Assembly (NCBI GenBank): GCA_023420935.1
Contig: JAEZUR010000047.1
Location: forward strand, 1 to 34,978
Length of the DNA: 34,978 bases
DNA from: Bacillota bacterium
Lineage (GTDB): Bacteria; Bacillota; Clostridia; Lachnospirales; Lachnospiraceae
Reading direction: 5' to 3'
Shown: positions 16,927 to 25,337 of the stretch, piece by piece
Layout of the letters: each line of letters starts with the position of its first letter
How positions within the stretch are numbered: the stretch's first letter is position 1
Made by a program: the position numbers and the translations under genes
The notes under the pieces: generated by a model
The model's input: only the letters and a program-made list of their open reading frames with translations
What the model was told of the DNA's origin: nothing
The model's database searches: none

Positions 16927-18279
16927 TTAATTACTTACTATACAGGAATTTTTCCAAATCCCCGAATAGTAAAAAAGTACGGCTAACAGGAACGCTCCAG
17001 ATGTTGCAATCGGTGCTGCGAGACCGATTCCCGATAGTCCCTGCCCGTATTTTATACCCAGAATATACGCAACTGGCACTCTTAAAAATACGGCAGACAA
17101 CATGCTACTTATCAAGGAAAACTTACTGTATCCTGCGCCGATAAACAGACCTATAAAGCACAAAAGAAACGTCGCTGGTAGATAATCAAAACTCAAATGT
17201 TTTATGTAAATAACACCATTGGCAATCACGTCTTGGTCGTTGCAAAATAATCTTAATATTTGACTTGGAATCAGCTGTACAATTAAAACAATGACAAAAC
17301 TGATGGTACATACAATAGTCATTCCAACTTTCATGGTGCTCTTTGCTCTTCCATACTCTTTCGCACCGATGTTTTGTGCACTCATTGCAATGATAGAAGC
17401 CTGCATGGCTAACGTAGGCATCAATGCAAAATTGGTTACTTTACCAACTGCTCCAACTGCTGCCGATGCTGTTACTCCAAGGGTATTTACAATGGAGGTT
17501 AATACCATAAATGAAATACCTGTAACAATATTTTGTATGGAGGTTGGTAACCCAATTTTTAGTATTCGGCATAAACTTTTTCGTTTAAAACCAAACGATG
17601 ATAGTTTAAAGTCAAATAAAAAGTGATTCTTTTTTAGATAAGCAACACATAGCATAAGACTCATAGTTTGGGAAAACACGGTTGCACCTGCAGCACCACT
17701 GGCGCCCATATGCGCAGCACCTACTAAAATCAGATCCAATACAATATTAGTTGTACAAGAAATACCTACGAATATTAATGGCCTTACACTGTCTCCCATA
17801 CCTCTCATAACTGCACTTAACGCATTATATCCGAATATAAATAGAAACCCTAGCGATGTTATCAAAAGATAATTATTCGCTTCATCAAATGCTTCCTTAG
17901 GTGTGTTCATTATGTGCAGAATCGGGATTCGGAAGATAACCATAATGGATGTGATAATTACTGCTATCGTTAACAGTAAGGTTAACAAAGTTCCTATAGT
18001 TTCTTTCACTTCTTTTCTGTTTTTCCCACCCATATACTGTCCAATCAATGCGGTAGTACCTGAACATAGACCAATTACTAATTGTGTCAAGACTTGATTA
18101 ATTTGACCACCAATATTAATGCCAGACATACTGTTTTGCCCATTAAATTGTCCGACTATCACCATATCTGATACGTTATATAAGGACTGAATCAAGTTGG
18201 ATATTAGAAATGGTACAGCAAATCGAATTAACTGCTTTGCTACATTTCCCTGGGATAAATCTTTTTCAAATTTCGTCAT
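16927..18279 (-). CDS. MATE family multidrug/metabolite exporter (first copy)
   Basis: 450 residues from the ATG at 18279 (GGAAAGG upstream), with 12 predicted membrane helices. Typical MATE N-terminus: IRFAVPFLISNLIQSLYNVSDMVIVGQFNG, repeated in the second half. It exports cationic drugs or metabolites using the Na+ or H+ gradient. It sits inside the nitrogenase-like cluster, 24 bases after the split-barrel gene, so it probably removes a toxic product or intermediate of the system (inference). It is only distantly like the second MATE protein at 27866. Confidence 0.85.
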   Translation of the reverse strand: MTKFEKDLSQGNVAKQLIRFAVPFLISNLIQSLYNVSDMVIVGQFNGQNSMSGINIGGQINQVLTQLVIGLCSGTTALIGQYMGGKNRKEVKETIGTLLTLLLTIAVIITSIMVIFRIPILHIMNTPKEAFDEANNYLLITSLGFLFIFGYNALSAVMRGMGDSVRPLIFVGISCTTNIVLDLILVGAAHMGASGAAGATVFSQTMSLMLCVAYLKKNHFLFDFKLSSFGFKRKSLCRILKIGLPTSIQNIVTGISFMVLTSIVNTLGVTASAAVGAVGKVTNFALMPTLAMQASIIAMSAQNIGAKEYGRAKSTMKVGMTIVCTISFVIVLIVQLIPSQILRLFCNDQDVIANGVIYIKHLSFDYLPATFLLCFIGLFIGAGYSKFSLISSMLSAVFLRVPVAYILGIKYGQGLSGIGLAAPIATSGAFLLAVLFYYSGIWKNSCIVSN

Positions 18280-18303
18280 TACGGGTACCTTTCCAAACAC
18301 ATG

Positions 18304-18738
18304 TTATACGTTTATAATTGTGGTCTGTTCCTCAGGCTTCGCCGTGAAATCTAGTATTTTAATTTTCGAAGGAATTATTTTGTAAATATGCTTTATTCCC
18401 TCTTGAAAGTCAGCATTTGGTCTTCTCTCTTGAATTTTTTGTCTTCCAATAATATAGTCATCACCAGATAATAGCTTCGCCTCACCATAAATGGTTATAT
18501 TTTTAAAATCTGGAATCACTTGCCCTTCCTGTTGAATTAAGATACTCACCTTACTGTTATCCTTAATCTGTTCTACCTTTTTGGAATTGGCAGTCGTTCC
18601 AAAGTAAAAGTTTAGCCCATCAAAATTATATCCCCCCAAGGATCTTAAATCTGGCTGACCATCCTTTCCAGTGGTAGCCAAAACCACCGACTTATTCTCA
18701 CTTAAATATTGATAAATTTCTTTTTGTGATAATGCCAT
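18304..18738 (-). CDS. Pyridoxamine 5'-phosphate oxidase-like (split-barrel flavin) protein
   Basis: 144 residues from the ATG at 18738 (AGAGAGG nine bases upstream). The split-barrel pattern is clear: VLATTGKDGQPDLRSLGGY, LNFYFGTTANSKKVEQIKDNSKVSILI, then ITIYGEAKLL. Members bind FMN, F420 or heme and reduce or shuttle electrons. It lies between the transporter ATPase and the MATE gene with short gaps, so it belongs to the operon; it may be a flavin reductase or electron donor for the reductase, but this is inference. Confidence 0.75.
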   Translation of the reverse strand: MALSQKEIYQYLSENKSVVLATTGKDGQPDLRSLGGYNFDGLNFYFGTTANSKKVEQIKDNSKVSILIQQEGQVIPDFKNITIYGEAKLLSGDDYIIGRQKIQERRPNADFQEGIKHIYKIIPSKIKILDFTAKPEEQTTIINV

Positions 18739-18761
18739 ATGAATCATCCTCTCTTTTCAAA

Positions 18762-19535
18762 CTAAATATTATATTCCTCCACGTTTTCCACATCTTCAAA
18801 GAAATAGTCATATATTTTCTTTTTATAGTAAGCAAAATCTGCGCTTCCCCTCATCTTAGCTGCCGACGTTTTCACTTCTATAATTGCCTTAATTTCTCCT
18901 GGTCTAGCTGACATAACAATGATTCGTTCCCCCAGATAAATGGCTTCATCTATGTCATGAGTAACCATAATCATCGTTGTCTTTTTCTCTTTCCAGATTC
19001 GCAGAATCTCTTTTTGCATCTGTATCCTCGTTAATGCATCCAATGCACCAAATGGTTCATCTAATAGCAAAATACTTGGATCTGTAACCAGACCTCTGGC
19101 TATTGCAGCTCTTTGTGACATTCCACCAGATAATTGTCCTGGATATGCATTTTCAAATCCCTTCAAATTTACCAAGTCAATATGCGTTGAAACCAGTTCT
19201 TCTCTTTCATGATTTGGTAAATTTTTTATTCCAAAACCGATGTTATCTTTAATTTTTAACCATGGTAATAATCTATGCTCTTGAAATACCATTCCACAGT
19301 CCGGTGCTGGTTCAACTACCTTCTTACCGTTTCGTACTACTTCTCCCTCTTCATATCCTACTAATCCAGCGATAATCTTTAATAGTGTGCTTTTGCCACA
19401 TCCACTATGACCAACAATGGTAACAAACTCACCTTCTTTAATGTTTAAATCGATATGATTTAAAATAGAAACTTCTTGTTTGTCAACAGTAAACTTTTTA
19501 TTTAATCCCTCAATTTTTAATATATCCTCAGCCAT
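18762..19535 (-). CDS. NitT/TauT-type ABC importer ATPase
   Basis: 257 residues from the ATG at 19535, which overlaps the permease stop (ATGGCTGA) and follows GGGGGAAGAG. Walker A GHSGCGKST, signature LSGGMSQRAAIARGL, Walker B ILLLDEPFGALD, H-loop VTHD: the SsuB/TauB/NrtD group. It powers uptake of small acids such as sulfonates in that family. It is the only ATPase of this type in the window although three binding proteins are present. Confidence 0.9.
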   Translation of the reverse strand: MAEDILKIEGLNKKFTVDKQEVSILNHIDLNIKEGEFVTIVGHSGCGKSTLLKIIAGLVGYEEGEVVRNGKKVVEPAPDCGMVFQEHRLLPWLKIKDNIGFGIKNLPNHEREELVSTHIDLVNLKGFENAYPGQLSGGMSQRAAIARGLVTDPSILLLDEPFGALDALTRIQMQKEILRIWKEKKTTMIMVTHDIDEAIYLGERIIVMSARPGEIKAIIEVKTSAAKMRGSADFAYYKKKIYDYFFEDVENVEEYNI

Positions 19536-20304
19536 TTGCTCTTCCCCCATTCTTATTAACCCAAGGTGTTAATACACGGAATAAAAAGGTCAAACATTTA
19601 TCCATTACAATTCCAACTAAACCGATAATTAACATACAAACGATTACAATATCAGATCTCATAAGACTTCTAGCATCACTCATTCGATATCCGATACCTG
19701 AGGTTGCAGCAATTAATTCTGATGCTACCACTGCCATCCAGGAAACTCCCAAACTAAGTTTCAATCCTACAAAGATGGATGGAAGAGCATGAGGAAGATA
19801 TACCTTTAAAAAGGTCTGCCAATTACTCAGCTTATATAATCTAGCCACCTCAATGTATCCACTAGGAGTACTTTCCACGCCATTTAGTGTATTAATCATG
19901 ATAGGGAAGAAGGCAGCTATTACAATAATAACAACTTTTGATTTCTCCCCGATTCCGCACCAAAGGATAATAAGAGGAATCCATGCAATCATAGGAATCT
20001 GCCTTATGGTAGTGGTGGTTAAGTTAAAGATCTGTTTTATCACAGATGACATACCCATTAATATTCCTAAGGTGCCCCCAAGTAAGATGGAACAGGCATA
20101 TCCTTTGACAACTCGTGAAAAACTCACAGATAAATCTTGCCATAACTGACCACTTACAATCATATCCCTCCATGCCTTTCCTACTATTCCAATACTCGGT
20201 AGGATGCTCGAAGGTGTATCCGTATAATTTGTTGTATAAAACCACCCAATTACAATTAGAATGGGTATGAGCAAACCAAGCCCAATATTTTTAACATTTT
20301 TCAT
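19528..20304 (-). CDS. NitT/TauT-type ABC importer permease
   Basis: 258 residues from the ATG at 20304 (AGAGGG upstream); the open frame extends to 20358 without a ribosome site. About six membrane helices. Diagnostic SsuC/TauC stretches: IRQIPMIAWIPLIILWCGIG, FFPIMINTLNGVE and the EAA-like loop EVARLYKLSNWQTFLKVYLP. It pairs with the overlapping ATPase gene. It starts 90 bases after the tRNA gene in the same direction. Confidence 0.9.
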   Translation of the reverse strand: MKNVKNIGLGLLIPILIVIGWFYTTNYTDTPSSILPSIGIVGKAWRDMIVSGQLWQDLSVSFSRVVKGYACSILLGGTLGILMGMSSVIKQIFNLTTTTIRQIPMIAWIPLIILWCGIGEKSKVVIIVIAAFFPIMINTLNGVESTPSGYIEVARLYKLSNWQTFLKVYLPHALPSIFVGLKLSLGVSWMAVVASELIAATSGIGYRMSDARSLMRSDIVIVCMLIIGLVGIVMDKCLTFLFRVLTPWVNKNGGRANG

Positions 20305-20393
20305 AATACATCCCTCTTCTTTCCATAATCCTATATATGAATCCCTCTTCTGATACAACTCTTGGCAAACATCTAGCAGCCGACAAAGATGAA

Positions 20394-20464
20394 TGGTGCC
20401 TAACGGATTCGAACCGATAATCTAGGTTTTGCAGACCCTTGCCTTTCCCATTAGCTAAGGCACC
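20394..20464 (-). tRNA. tRNA-Cys (GCA anticodon), atypical
   Basis: 71 nt. Acceptor GGTGCCT/AGGCACC is perfect; T8 A9; D arm GCT...GGC with GGG in the loop; anticodon loop CTGCAAA gives GCA (Cys); T loop TTCGAAT. Odd points: the discriminator base is A73, whereas tRNA-Cys normally has U73, a main identity base for CysRS; A27-A43 and T50-T64 are mismatches; the D stem has only 3 pairs; CCA is not encoded. It lies between the NifK-like gene and the permease on the same strand, so it is probably co-transcribed. It may be a specialised or degenerating second copy of tRNA-Cys. Confidence 0.8.
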
Positions 20465-20487
20465 GAATCAACTATCTTATTTAACTG

Positions 20488-21783
20488 CTATAATTGATGT
20501 TTGATTAGAAAACTGCTTAACTCTTCTATTACATTAACTGCTCCTTGATATCCAATATCCGTTTTTGAAATGATGACCTTTCCAAATGCAGGATATGAGA
20601 TAATATAATTGGGAATCTGCTGCTTCTTTGCAATCTTATTTTCAAGTCCGCTACCAAAGATTATTTCAGCATCCGCATTCTCAATAATTTTGTCAATCTC
20701 TCTGCTGTCTTTTGTAAAATAGGTTTCTTGGGCAAATATCTTAAATTCTTCCGGAATTATTTGTTTCGTTGCTTCTCCAGTAAAATCTGTTATAATGGCC
20801 GCCAATATCTCCATCCCAAACTGCTTACTTAAAAATCTTCCATATCTTAAAACTGTGCTTTCGTCCCCCACTATTACTGCTTGCCGTTGAAAGTCATAAT
20901 CAAAATAATAGTCTGATATCTGAGACAATGCATCGATTACTCGATCCGTTTCCAACTCCAAATACTTTTTTGTTTTTTCAGGGTCAATTTGTAACTGATT
21001 TGCAACCTTCTTAACAAAATCTTCTATGGAATTTAATTCTAATCCAGCATCCTCTATATAAATAAATGGTGTTCCATAGGATTGTTCTAATTTTTTAGCA
21101 AGATTAACTCCCCATTTTGAAACCACTACATTAAGTTGTGCTGAAGGTATCTTTTTCCAATGATCAACTGTTTGTTGATAGCCTAATAACTTATTCACCT
21201 TTACTCCAAGATGTTTTAATATTCGCTCAATCTCATTGAGATTCCCTTGCCAGTATAGATCCTGCTTTGGAATAATTCCCAAAAGATTCACCAAACCGTC
21301 TTCTTTCTCAGATACCATATTGGTCACTTCTGGCAATTGAGAAAGAATCGCGTCAATCACACCTTCATATCCAATATGCTGATCGCCCTTGAAACCAGGT
21401 GCTTTATAATAGATTGCTGTCTCACCTTGTTCCACAATTTCCTGGGTCATAGAAATAATATCGTCACCTACCATCTCCGCTTCACAACCGGATAATGTCA
21501 CATACAAGTCTCCATTTACAACTTTTACTGTGTTTTTAATTTGTTCTCGGAGTCTTGAAGTACCCCCAAAAATAACCTGTTTTTCATATACATTAGAATT
21601 AGGAACAGCAAAACCTGCTAAATATCCACTACTGTTTCCGCCCGCCCCATTAGCAATATAATTCTGAATCCCGCATCCTGGTGTAGAATGCACAATTGGG
21701 ACAACACCGGTTATTGCTGACAATGTTTGTATGGCACCATGAAGATTGCAACCATATCTGCTTCGTTCAATACTTTCTGGCAT
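20488..21783 (-). CDS. Nitrogenase component 1-like subunit (three-cysteine chain)
   Basis: 431 residues, ATG after AGGAGGTGAAATAGA, one base after the partner gene's stop. It has exactly three cysteines, all at metal-cluster positions of the family: C12 (RYGCNLHGA), C37 (HSTPGCGIQ) and C100 (TLSGCEAEMVGDD). No other Cys exists, so the Cys ligand of an M-type (FeMo-co-like) cofactor is absent. The C-terminus keeps GSGLENKIAKK and the TDIGYQG motif of the superfamily. By analogy with the dark-operative protochlorophyllide reductase, it would supply three ligands and its partner one for a [4Fe-4S] cluster. Substrate unknown; not a true NifDK. Catalytic subunit of a group IV-type reductase is the best call. 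Confidence 0.82.
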   Translation of the reverse strand: MPESIERSRYGCNLHGAIQTLSAITGVVPIVHSTPGCGIQNYIANGAGGNSSGYLAGFAVPNSNVYEKQVIFGGTSRLREQIKNTVKVVNGDLYVTLSGCEAEMVGDDIISMTQEIVEQGETAIYYKAPGFKGDQHIGYEGVIDAILSQLPEVTNMVSEKEDGLVNLLGIIPKQDLYWQGNLNEIERILKHLGVKVNKLLGYQQTVDHWKKIPSAQLNVVVSKWGVNLAKKLEQSYGTPFIYIEDAGLELNSIEDFVKKVANQLQIDPEKTKKYLELETDRVIDALSQISDYYFDYDFQRQAVIVGDESTVLRYGRFLSKQFGMEILAAIITDFTGEATKQIIPEEFKIFAQETYFTKDSREIDKIIENADAEIIFGSGLENKIAKKQQIPNYIISYPAFGKVIISKTDIGYQGAVNVIEELSSFLIKHQL

Positions 21784-21784
21784 T

Positions 21785-23194
21785 CTATTTCACCTCCTGC
21801 TTGATATACCAATTTGTGCTTTTACTTAACCAGGTATCTTTATAGGCTAACTGTTTATCTTGTGCTATGGATGCTTCGTATTCACTACTTCGATTGGCTC
21901 TTTTAATCGCTTTAACAAATTCAATCATTCCTTCATATCCATATAGAGTTTTATTCGCGATGGAGATTGGCAAGACACCAATAGTGGCTATCCAACCTGT
22001 TTTACCTCTATCCCCAATATAGTAGTCCGCCTTGTTTTTATTTAGGATATTAGCTAGTTCAAATGGCTGCCCATCTCCGACACTTATTGATAAATCTTTT
22101 TTAAGATCTTTTAACCTACCTCTATTTAACTCATCCACATGACTTAACGTTACGCCCAGCACTTCTCCTCCAAGTTCTTCGACAAAACCCACAGCTGAGA
22201 TAGTCACCAAGGTACTCAGATCAATATAAACTTTTGCACCATTAAATGGATGTCTGAAACTATATTTCTCGATTCTCTTCTCTTCTTCTTGAATCAGTGC
22301 TTCCACTTTTTCTTCTATGGATAATAATTTTCCTAGTTCCGTAAGCCACAATGCAGTTGCTGCAGATCCAATTGGTACTGGAGCTTTTACAAATGGAATA
22401 CCTGCTTTTTCCTTTAATCCTTTTAATAAAACATCTGCCTCATCATAGTTAAATGCGATGGAAGCTTTCGCTAAGCTGGCTTTCTCAATATCCTCTATGG
22501 ATGCAAAAGATGGTATCACGTTTACCTTTAGATCTAGCTTATTTAATAATCTAATTATCTCAGCAATGGACTTCTTATTTTCTGATACACTAATTAGATT
22601 AATGAAATCTTCTTTCTCAGTCTCCTTTGTATCCTTCACAAGATATTTCCCCAATCCATGAAGTACAATGTCAACTCCATTGATCGCCGCTTTCGACTTA
22701 AACCCATCCACATAGATCGATATAATTCTTACATTCAATTCTTCTTCCAATTCCAAAATCACTGAATTAATATCATCATTATTAATAGCAACAACAGGTG
22801 TTCCCACCACAAAGATAACTTTTGGTTTGTGCCTTTTGTAAGCTCTTTCCACTGTTTTTCGAAGCTTTTCATCTCCACCCATTATGGTATCTCGTTCATT
22901 TAAATCGGTAGAATACCAAGGGGATATCTCACCATTATCATAGTAATAGCCTAACTGCACCGCACTACATCCGATTGCACCATGCACTACTGTAACAGAA
23001 TCCTTTATGGTGCTAAGTAACTTTAATGCTTCTGTAATTTCATCCTTGGTGCTTTGAGAAAAAGTACGAATTCTCTGTCTCACTTCAGATACATTGACAT
23101 CTTCTTTTAGGGTTTCATTTATCCCATAGTAAGCCGTAATGGTATTCGTTCTTTTCTCTCTGGATATGACTTTTCTCTCTTCCAATAGTCCCAT
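21785..23194 (-). CDS. Nitrogenase component 1-like subunit (single-cysteine chain)
   Basis: 469 residues from the ATG at 23194, which follows AGGAGGTGCTTT; the frame is open 13 codons further but those overlap the nifH-like gene. The whole protein has one cysteine, C76 in VVHGAIGC, the middle cluster position. The first position is Ser in RTFSQSTKDE (44-52) and the third is Thr/Pro in VVGTPVVAINNDD. The end has GDRGKTGW and LYGYEGM but no His or Cys where NifD binds its cofactor. It should form a heterodimer with the next gene product. Gene order H, this gene, K copies nifHDK. Confidence 0.82.
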   Translation of the reverse strand: MGLLEERKVISREKRTNTITAYYGINETLKEDVNVSEVRQRIRTFSQSTKDEITEALKLLSTIKDSVTVVHGAIGCSAVQLGYYYDNGEISPWYSTDLNERDTIMGGDEKLRKTVERAYKRHKPKVIFVVGTPVVAINNDDINSVILELEEELNVRIISIYVDGFKSKAAINGVDIVLHGLGKYLVKDTKETEKEDFINLISVSENKKSIAEIIRLLNKLDLKVNVIPSFASIEDIEKASLAKASIAFNYDEADVLLKGLKEKAGIPFVKAPVPIGSAATALWLTELGKLLSIEEKVEALIQEEEKRIEKYSFRHPFNGAKVYIDLSTLVTISAVGFVEELGGEVLGVTLSHVDELNRGRLKDLKKDLSISVGDGQPFELANILNKNKADYYIGDRGKTGWIATIGVLPISIANKTLYGYEGMIEFVKAIKRANRSSEYEASIAQDKQLAYKDTWLSKSTNWYIKQEVK

Positions 23195-23204
23195 AAAGCA
23201 CCTC

Positions 23205-24080
23205 CTAAATACCTGCGGCTGCAGATAAAACACCAGTTTCTATATCGTAAATTTTATCTCCCCATTCTCTTGCCCAATCTTTTAACTCAGATACTCCGAG
23301 AGGATTTTGTACGACTAAATCCTCACTTTCTGCTATGTATTTTGCCAGGTTACGATAAATGTCTGCGTGTGGATCTTCTGGGTGTGCTTCAATTACTGTT
23401 TTTCCGAATAATTCACTTTGGGAAACTACTAAGGATCTTGGCACATAACCAACTGTTTTGGTACCTGTTTTCTCTGTAAAATCATCAATAATTGCCTTAG
23501 AATAGGCAGCAGAGAGACCATTCCCAATGACACCACCAAGTTTTGCTCCTCCACTTGGAGCGTACTTATTAATTGCTTTAAATAAATTATTCGCTGCGTA
23601 AATTGCCATAAAATCTGAGGAACTTACGACATAAGCTCTATCTGTAATTCCGTCTCGAATCGGTACTGCAAATCCTCCACAAACTACATCTCCAAGAACG
23701 TCATACAATACATAATCTGGTTTAAACTCTTCAAATAGATTTAATTCCTGTAATAAGCTTACTGCTGCATTAATACCACGTCCTGCACATCCTACACCAG
23801 GAACAGGACCGCCGGATTCAATACATAAAACTCCTTTAAATCCAACTACGGAAATGTCATCCAAATGAATCTTCTTGCCTTCTCTTAAACTATCCAAAAC
23901 GGTTGGCAGATAGTTATTCCCTCTTAACGTATTGGTGGAATCACTCTTTGGATCACATCCAATCTGTATAACTTTATATCCTGCTTCTGCTAAGGAAGCA
24001 CTGATATTGGATGTTGTTGTTGATTTTCCAATACCACCTTTCCCGTATATCGCTATATGTTTTCCTATTTTTTGACTCAT
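23205..24080 (-). CDS. NifH-like ATP-dependent electron-donor protein
   Basis: 291 residues from the ATG at 24080 (GAAGGGA about ten bases upstream). P-loop GKGGIGKST (13-21), switch-type DPKSDST after GCD, and the two [4Fe-4S] ligands C98 (GVGCAGRG) and C134 (DVVCGGFA), exactly as in NifH/BchL. As a homodimer it would pass electrons, one per two ATP, to the component 1-like pair encoded downstream. R101 corresponds to the arginine that is ADP-ribosylated in some NifH. Nothing else of nitrogen fixation (nifB, E, N, V) is present, so this is a NifH-like reductase component and not dinitrogenase reductase. Confidence 0.88.
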   Translation of the reverse strand: MSQKIGKHIAIYGKGGIGKSTTTSNISASLAEAGYKVIQIGCDPKSDSTNTLRGNNYLPTVLDSLREGKKIHLDDISVVGFKGVLCIESGGPVPGVGCAGRGINAAVSLLQELNLFEEFKPDYVLYDVLGDVVCGGFAVPIRDGITDRAYVVSSSDFMAIYAANNLFKAINKYAPSGGAKLGGVIGNGLSAAYSKAIIDDFTEKTGTKTVGYVPRSLVVSQSELFGKTVIEAHPEDPHADIYRNLAKYIAESEDLVVQNPLGVSELKDWAREWGDKIYDIETGVLSAAAGI

Positions 24081-24117
24081 TTTTTTCATTCCCTTCTATT
24101 ATTTCACTAAAGATGAA

Positions 24118-25326
24118 TTATGCACTTTTCTTTTTAAATACAGGTAATAATTCATCTTCTACTTTATAAAATTCATGCAAAAGCATTGTACCAGGTGTTG
24201 CATAATAGATATTCTTATAGGTAATTCCGCTGTTTCTAAGAATTCGATAAATTTTCTGTTGAACATCCCAATGCCATTCTGGAGTTGGAGTTCTATGGCC
24301 TTCAAATTTGGATCCTATATTAGGTACCCAAGGCATAAATGCGGTAGCTACAACACCTTTTTCAGCTAAAGTCTGAATACCTTCTAACAAATATTCTTTG
24401 GGTTCTAACCCTGCAACAAAATTTGATCTAACATTTCCTTTACCAAACACCTGGATTGCGTAATCAATTGCGTCAATCCAGTGATCATATCCACCACAAA
24501 CTTCTGATTTTCCAGGGCAAATTGCTTCAAAGAAGTGGCGATTCCAAACCTCCATGTTTAATCCAACACTATCAAATCCCGCTTCTTTATATTTTTCTAG
24601 CACGGATAAATCCACTGGAGCACCAATACAAGCGGTTCCTCCAAATGTTGATCTTCCAAGAATATCTGTTATCTTTTCTGCTGCATCGATATAATACTCT
24701 ACTTCACGTCGTTCTGGAATAAATCCACCTGTAATAGTTAAGTGATTAAACCCCTCATCATAAGCAGCTTTTACTGTTTCAGCAATCTGCTTAGGATTTT
24801 TCCACTGAATACATTCTTTTTCTGCAAATCTAGCTTTCGTGGCATTAATATTGCAAAACAAACAATCCTTACCTTTCTCAATAAGTGAACATTCATTACT
24901 ATAGGCAATGGTAATCTGACCATCTCCATATTCTAGTCCACCGCCTCCCATAGCGATTGTTTTCATAAGCACACCATCTGAAGTCTTTTGGGATTGAAAA
25001 GCTGCTGGATTTGTTAGGTTTAATTTTACTAACTTTTCATCATTCTTTATGATATAAAGCTGATTATCTTCTTTTATCAAGGAATAAGGAGAAGTACTGT
25101 TTTTATTAAATCCAATTCCAATACCATGTTCTGTTCTTCCTCCACCTGGAATGATAATGTCTTTGGTATCATCTAATGAAAAATCCATACAATTATGAGA
25201 TATTGCCAAATCTTTATTATTTTTTAGATCTTCTCGGAAGATTTCAGGATCAAAGCGAATCCCTTCCGCACTTACATTACTTTTTAACTCTAACTCTTTA
25301 AATAAAATTGATTTTAAATCACTCAT
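24118..25326 (-). CDS. Radical-SAM protein with CX8CX2C motif (paralogue a)
   Basis: 402 residues, ATG after GTAGGAGGATGAATT. Cluster cysteines C146, C155 and C158 in YSNECSLIEKGKDCLFCN; QKTSDGVLM before; WKNPKQIAE, ITGGFIPERREVEYYID, ICPGKSEVCGGYDHW and GSKFEGHRTPTPEWH after. The N-terminal domain carries a glycine-rich IIPGGGRTEHGIGIG stretch not seen in the others. It lies between binding protein a (12 bases) and the nifH-like gene (37 bases), tying this protein family directly to the reductase. It could act on the imported substrate or help assemble a cofactor; it does not have the CX3CX2C motif of NifB. Confidence 0.82.
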   Translation of the reverse strand: MSDLKSILFKELELKSNVSAEGIRFDPEIFREDLKNNKDLAISHNCMDFSLDDTKDIIIPGGGRTEHGIGIGFNKNSTSPYSLIKEDNQLYIIKNDEKLVKLNLTNPAAFQSQKTSDGVLMKTIAMGGGGLEYGDGQITIAYSNECSLIEKGKDCLFCNINATKARFAEKECIQWKNPKQIAETVKAAYDEGFNHLTITGGFIPERREVEYYIDAAEKITDILGRSTFGGTACIGAPVDLSVLEKYKEAGFDSVGLNMEVWNRHFFEAICPGKSEVCGGYDHWIDAIDYAIQVFGKGNVRSNFVAGLEPKEYLLEGIQTLAEKGVVATAFMPWVPNIGSKFEGHRTPTPEWHWDVQQKIYRILRNSGITYKNIYYATPGTMLLHEFYKVEDELLPVFKKKSA

Positions 25327-25337
25327 AATTCATCCTC

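Noticed and set aside
23205..25326. True nitrogen-fixation genes with radical-SAM a as NifB
   Set aside because: The component 1 chains lack cofactor ligands, nifE/N/V are absent, and the radical-SAM motif is CX8CX2C, not CX3CX2C of NifB.
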